Shown here: piece by piece, positions 61,511-64,000 of the stretch
Position numbering within the stretch: the stretch's first letter is position 1
Layout of the letters: every line of letters begins with the position of its first letter
Made by a program: the position numbers and the translations under genes
Notes under the pieces: generated by a model
Told to the model about the DNA's origin: nothing
The model's input: only the letters and a program-made list of their open reading frames with translations
Database searches by the model: none
Source of the DNA: Microcoleus sp. FACHB-831
Lineage (GTDB): Bacteria > Cyanobacteriota > Cyanobacteriia > Cyanobacteriales > FACHB-T130
Length of the DNA stretch: 64,000 nt
Direction of reading: 5' to 3'
NCBI RefSeq assembly: GCF_014695585.1
Contig: NZ_JACJON010000040.1
Location: 1-64,000 of the forward strand

Positions 61511-63109
61511 ATGGCGAAAGCACCTGTTTCTCCCGTGGTGCTAGTCATCTTAGACGGCTGGGGCTACCGCGAAGAAACCGAGGGAAACGCGGTTGCAGCC
61601 GCAAAAACCCCGGTAATGAAGAGCCTTTGGGCAGCATATCCCCACACCCTGATCCGCACCTCTGGCAAAGCTGTAGGGTTGCCAGAAGGCCAAATGGGCA
61701 ACTCAGAAGTGGGCCACCTGAACATAGGTGCAGGGCGGGTTGTACCGCAAGAATTAGTCCGCATCTCAGACGCCGTAGAAGACGGATCCATCCATCTGAA
61801 CCCCGCGATCGCGCAAGTCTGCCAGGAAGTCAAGAGTAACGGCGGCAAGCTTCACCTAATCGGGCTTTGCTCTGAAGGCGGCGTGCATTCTCACTTAGGC
61901 CATCTAATAGGATTGCTAGAGTTAGCTGCATCCCAAGAAATATCCAATGTTTGCATCCACGCGATCGCCGATGGACGAGATACCAGCCCCAAAGAGGGTG
62001 TCGAGGCACTTGGCAAGATTCAAGACTGCATTGACAAACTTGGCATCGGGCGCATTGTCACCGTCAGCGGTCGCTATTACGCGATGGATCGAGATAATCG
62101 CTGGGATCGCGTCAAACTTGCCTACGACGTAATGACGACTGATGGCCCGGGCACTGGTCAAGCAGCCGTAGAATTATTGAAGGCTTCCTACGCAGAAGGT
62201 ATCACAGACGAGTTCGTCCAGCCCACCCGACTTGCCCCCGGTGCAGTCGAAGCCGGAGATGGAGTAATATTCTTTAACTTCCGCCCAGATAGGGCAAGGG
62301 AACTGACTCAAGCTTTCGTAAATTCAACCTTTAAAGGTTTTCCACGAGAACATATCGTTCCTCTGTCATTTGTCACGTTTACCCAATACGACCCCACGTT
62401 ACCCGTCTTGGTGGCTTTTGAGCCTCAGAACTTGAATAATATTTTGGGGGAAGTAATATCTAAGCACGGCCTGCGACAGCTTCGCACTGCTGAAACAGAA
62501 AAATATGCCCACGTCACTTATTTCTTCAATGGTGGCTTAGAACACCCCTTTGAAGGAGAAGACCGGGAACTCGTTCCTAGTCCAATGGTTGCGACCTATG
62601 ACATGGCACCAGCAATGTCCGCAGAAGCAGTGACGGATGGGGTAATTGCCGCGATTGAAAAACACATTTACTCGCTGGTTGTGATTAACTACGCCAACCC
62701 AGATATGGTTGGGCACACTGGGAAGATAGAACCCACAATTCAAGCCCTCGAAACAGTAGACCGATGTATGGGGCGTCTGCTAGAAAGCATTAATAAAGCT
62801 GGTGGCACGGCGATTATAATAGCCGATCACGGCAACGCAGAATCTATGCTGGATGACGAAGGCAACCCCTGGACGGCGCACACAACGAACCCCGTGCCAT
62901 TTATCCTGGTAGAAGGCGAGGGATTAAAAATCCCCGGATATGGCACTGATGTAGCTTTGAGAACCGATGGCCGTCTGGCGGATATTGCGCCGACGATTCT
63001 AGACATTTTAAAGCTGCCGCAACCGCCTGAAATGACTGGGGTATCAATGATAATCCCAGCTGATTTTGAAATCAGAAAAAATCGCACCCCAGTGCGAGTT
63101 TCCCTATGA
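61511..63109 (+). CDS. gpmI: 2,3-bisphosphoglycerate-independent phosphoglycerate mutase
   Basis: A 532-aa glycolytic enzyme, interconverting 3- and 2-phosphoglycerate with two manganese ions. It belongs to the alkaline phosphatase superfamily: PVVLVILDGWGYREE (metal Asp), the phosphoserine site GQMGNSEVGHLNIGAGRVVPQ-type text (GNSEVGHLNIGAG), a GRDTSPKEG segment and HAIADGRDT, with the second metal site IIADHGNAESM and AHTTNPVPF. Length and motifs are complete. secG is 125 bases downstream, as in other cyanobacteria. Confidence 0.97.
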   Translation: MAKAPVSPVVLVILDGWGYREETEGNAVAAAKTPVMKSLWAAYPHTLIRTSGKAVGLPEGQMGNSEVGHLNIGAGRVVPQELVRISDAVEDGSIHLNPAIAQVCQEVKSNGGKLHLIGLCSEGGVHSHLGHLIGLLELAASQEISNVCIHAIADGRDTSPKEGVEALGKIQDCIDKLGIGRIVTVSGRYYAMDRDNRWDRVKLAYDVMTTDGPGTGQAAVELLKASYAEGITDEFVQPTRLAPGAVEAGDGVIFFNFRPDRARELTQAFVNSTFKGFPREHIVPLSFVTFTQYDPTLPVLVAFEPQNLNNILGEVISKHGLRQLRTAETEKYAHVTYFFNGGLEHPFEGEDRELVPSPMVATYDMAPAMSAEAVTDGVIAAIEKHIYSLVVINYANPDMVGHTGKIEPTIQALETVDRCMGRLLESINKAGGTAIIIADHGNAESMLDDEGNPWTAHTTNPVPFILVEGEGLKIPGYGTDVALRTDGRLADIAPTILDILKLPQPPEMTGVSMIIPADFEIRKNRTPVRVSL

Positions 63110-63119
63110 TTGGGGAATA

Positions 63120-63200
63120 AGGAATGGGGGCTGGGGAGACGCGATAAATCGGTGTCTCTACAAGGACTCCGGAGTCCGGAGTCCGGACTCCAAATGCCCA
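63120..63200. repeat. Dispersed repeats between gpmI and secG
   Basis: A GAGACGCGATAAATCGGTGTCTC palindrome (63137-63159, one mismatch) and a GACTCCGGAGTCCGGAGTCC tandem (63166-63185) precede secG. Similar elements flank flv3 and copS. Confidence 0.55.
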
Positions 63201-63234
63201 ATTACAAAGTACCAAGTACAAATTAGAAATTACC

Positions 63235-63468
63235 ATGACTCTTGTTACCATCATCCAAGTAATCTGGACACTATCTGCTCTGCTCCTGGTTGTTTTAGTG
63301 TTGCTGCACAGTCCCAAAGGCGATGGTATTGGGGGCATTGGGGGTCAAGCGCAGATGTTTACCAGTACTAAAAGTGCAGAAACTGCTTTGAACCGAGTCA
63401 CCTGGACATTGAGTGTTATTTTTATGGGCTTAACTGTAGTTTTAAGCGCGGGTTGGTTGCCAAAATAG
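63235..63468 (+). CDS. secG: Preprotein translocase subunit SecG
   Basis: A 77-aa membrane protein with two transmembrane helices (about 5-25 and 53-73) that supports SecYE protein export. The loop has HSPKGDGIGGIGGQAQMF and STKSAETALNRVTW, the family hallmark. The position after gpmI is conserved in cyanobacteria. The spacing of 125 bases contains dispersed repeats. Confidence 0.95.
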   Translation: MTLVTIIQVIWTLSALLLVVLVLLHSPKGDGIGGIGGQAQMFTSTKSAETALNRVTWTLSVIFMGLTVVLSAGWLPK

Positions 63469-63593
63469 AAGTTGGAGTTAGGAGTTAGGAGTTAGATGGG
63501 TTGGAAAGTTTAAAAGTAGAAAGGTGAAATATTTAGACCTCCAAAGATTTAAATTTTCAAGTCTCTACAAGACTCATAATTCTTATTCTTCTA

Positions 63594-63665
63594 ACTCAAA
63601 ACGTGCTAGGCAAAGCTGCGCTAATAAGACTCAAAACGTGCTAGGCACCGCTACGCTAACAAAAC
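63594..63665. repeat. 36-bp tandem repeat
   Basis: Two units, 63594-63629 and 63630-63665, both begin ACTCAAAACGTGCTAGGCA and end in a TGCGCTAA/TACGCTAA segment. The second unit contains the likely start codon of the last gene. Confidence 0.6.
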
Positions 63666-64000
63666 TATTGGCAGCGATCGCTACCTTTTTTTTGGTCGTT
63701 TTAACCCATTTTCATAACTTGGGTAATGGCGATGTTGCTATAGCCCAAAAGCCACCCCAATTATCTGAAACTGCCCTACCCGCCGCTCAAGTTCACCCTT
63801 TGCCGCCCTTTTTGTTGCAATGGCAAGATAAGACTAATAGCGGCGATTACTTTTCTGGGGTGAAGCAAACTTCGGTTGGCTATTTGGTTTGGTCTAAGTT
63901 TCCAGTTAAGGTTTACCTGGAACGACCAGTAGAGTTAGATTCAGCATCCTTTGAGGGACGAAAATTTCAGGAATGGGTAAAAGGCGTGTTGCAGGCGGTG
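63638..64000 (+). CDS. Partial secreted protein (peptidase-like), runs off the window
   Basis: An open frame continuing past 64000. It has a hydrophobic signal-like start (LTKLLAAIATFFLVVLTHF) and a mature part with WQDKTNSGDYFSGVKQTSVG, then VWSKFPVKVYLERP and FQEWVKGVLQAV. This recalls cyanobacterial secreted zinc-peptidase-like proteins in which an HExxH motif follows, which here would lie outside the window. The start GTG at 63638 is a guess; the frame is open from 63482. Confidence 0.55.
   Translation, partial: MLGTATLTKLLAAIATFFLVVLTHFHNLGNGDVAIAQKPPQLSETALPAAQVHPLPPFLLQWQDKTNSGDYFSGVKQTSVGYLVWSKFPVKVYLERPVELDSASFEGRKFQEWVKGVLQAV

Overview
The window looks like a chromosomal segment of a filamentous cyanobacterium. 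The HIP1 octamer GCGATCGC is very dense, and the genes include psbM, a phycobiliprotein-lyase-family gene, a pair of cyanobacterial-type flavodiiron genes, an apocarotenoid oxygenase, an HpsJ-like protein, an AMIN-domain protein and a CHASE2 cyclase. Several families of short palindromic repeats are scattered between and, unusually, inside genes.

Region 1 (1-7400) is accessory DNA. It is a run of small, functionally unrelated, single-gene units, all on the + strand: hicBA toxin-antitoxin, two unknown proteins, a DHFR-like protein, an ankyrin protein, acetyltransferases, a cupin and a helical protein with a HEPN-like motif. Recurrent similar sequences with a shared right-hand border separate them. 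The layout resembles an integron cassette array (CALIN) without a visible integrase. A degraded antitoxin gene split by a palindromic repeat also lies here.

Region 2 (7400-13000) is the most unusual. It holds a double-GNAT protein and a small protein that share a promoter-proximal direct repeat. Next comes an RNA element that reads as a circularly permuted tRNA closed into a hairpin and carried on a long stem, as in YrlA-type bacterial Y RNAs. Two more elements have the same basal stem but different tRNA-like heads. Then follow a Nudix hydrolase, an unknown 240-aa protein, a paralogue of ribosomal protein L7/L12, a 141-aa unknown and a paralogue of EF-Ts. The Y-like RNAs beside stand-alone translation-factor paralogues are the best candidate for an undescribed system.

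Region 3 (13400-35800) is mostly housekeeping or core cyanobacterial: a class V aminotransferase, a PRC-barrel protein, two FHA proteins, 6-phosphogluconolactonase, an adenylate cyclase, HpsJ-like protein plus GT2, DUF502, nusB-ftsY, an Rpn-type nuclease, a GHL10 protein, a GAF-PP2C phosphatase, argH, an RRM protein, peroxiredoxin Q, a Nudix protein and an alpha/beta hydrolase with an altered catalytic His.

Region 4 (35800-50100) holds coaX, flv3-flv1, a CpcS-like lyase, GT2, apocarotenoid oxygenase, a folate/biopterin transporter, a CHASE2 cyclase, a tandem Usp protein, psbM and a [2Fe-2S] ferredoxin.

Region 5 (50500-64000) starts with an AMIN/beta-lactamase-fold protein behind a perfect 20-bp hairpin. 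A contiguous copper-resistance cluster follows on the minus strand (copB-copA-copC-copM-copR-copS). TTTCAT-N5-TTTCAT-type boxes lie upstream of copB and copA. The window ends with nth, gpmI, secG and a truncated secreted protein gene.
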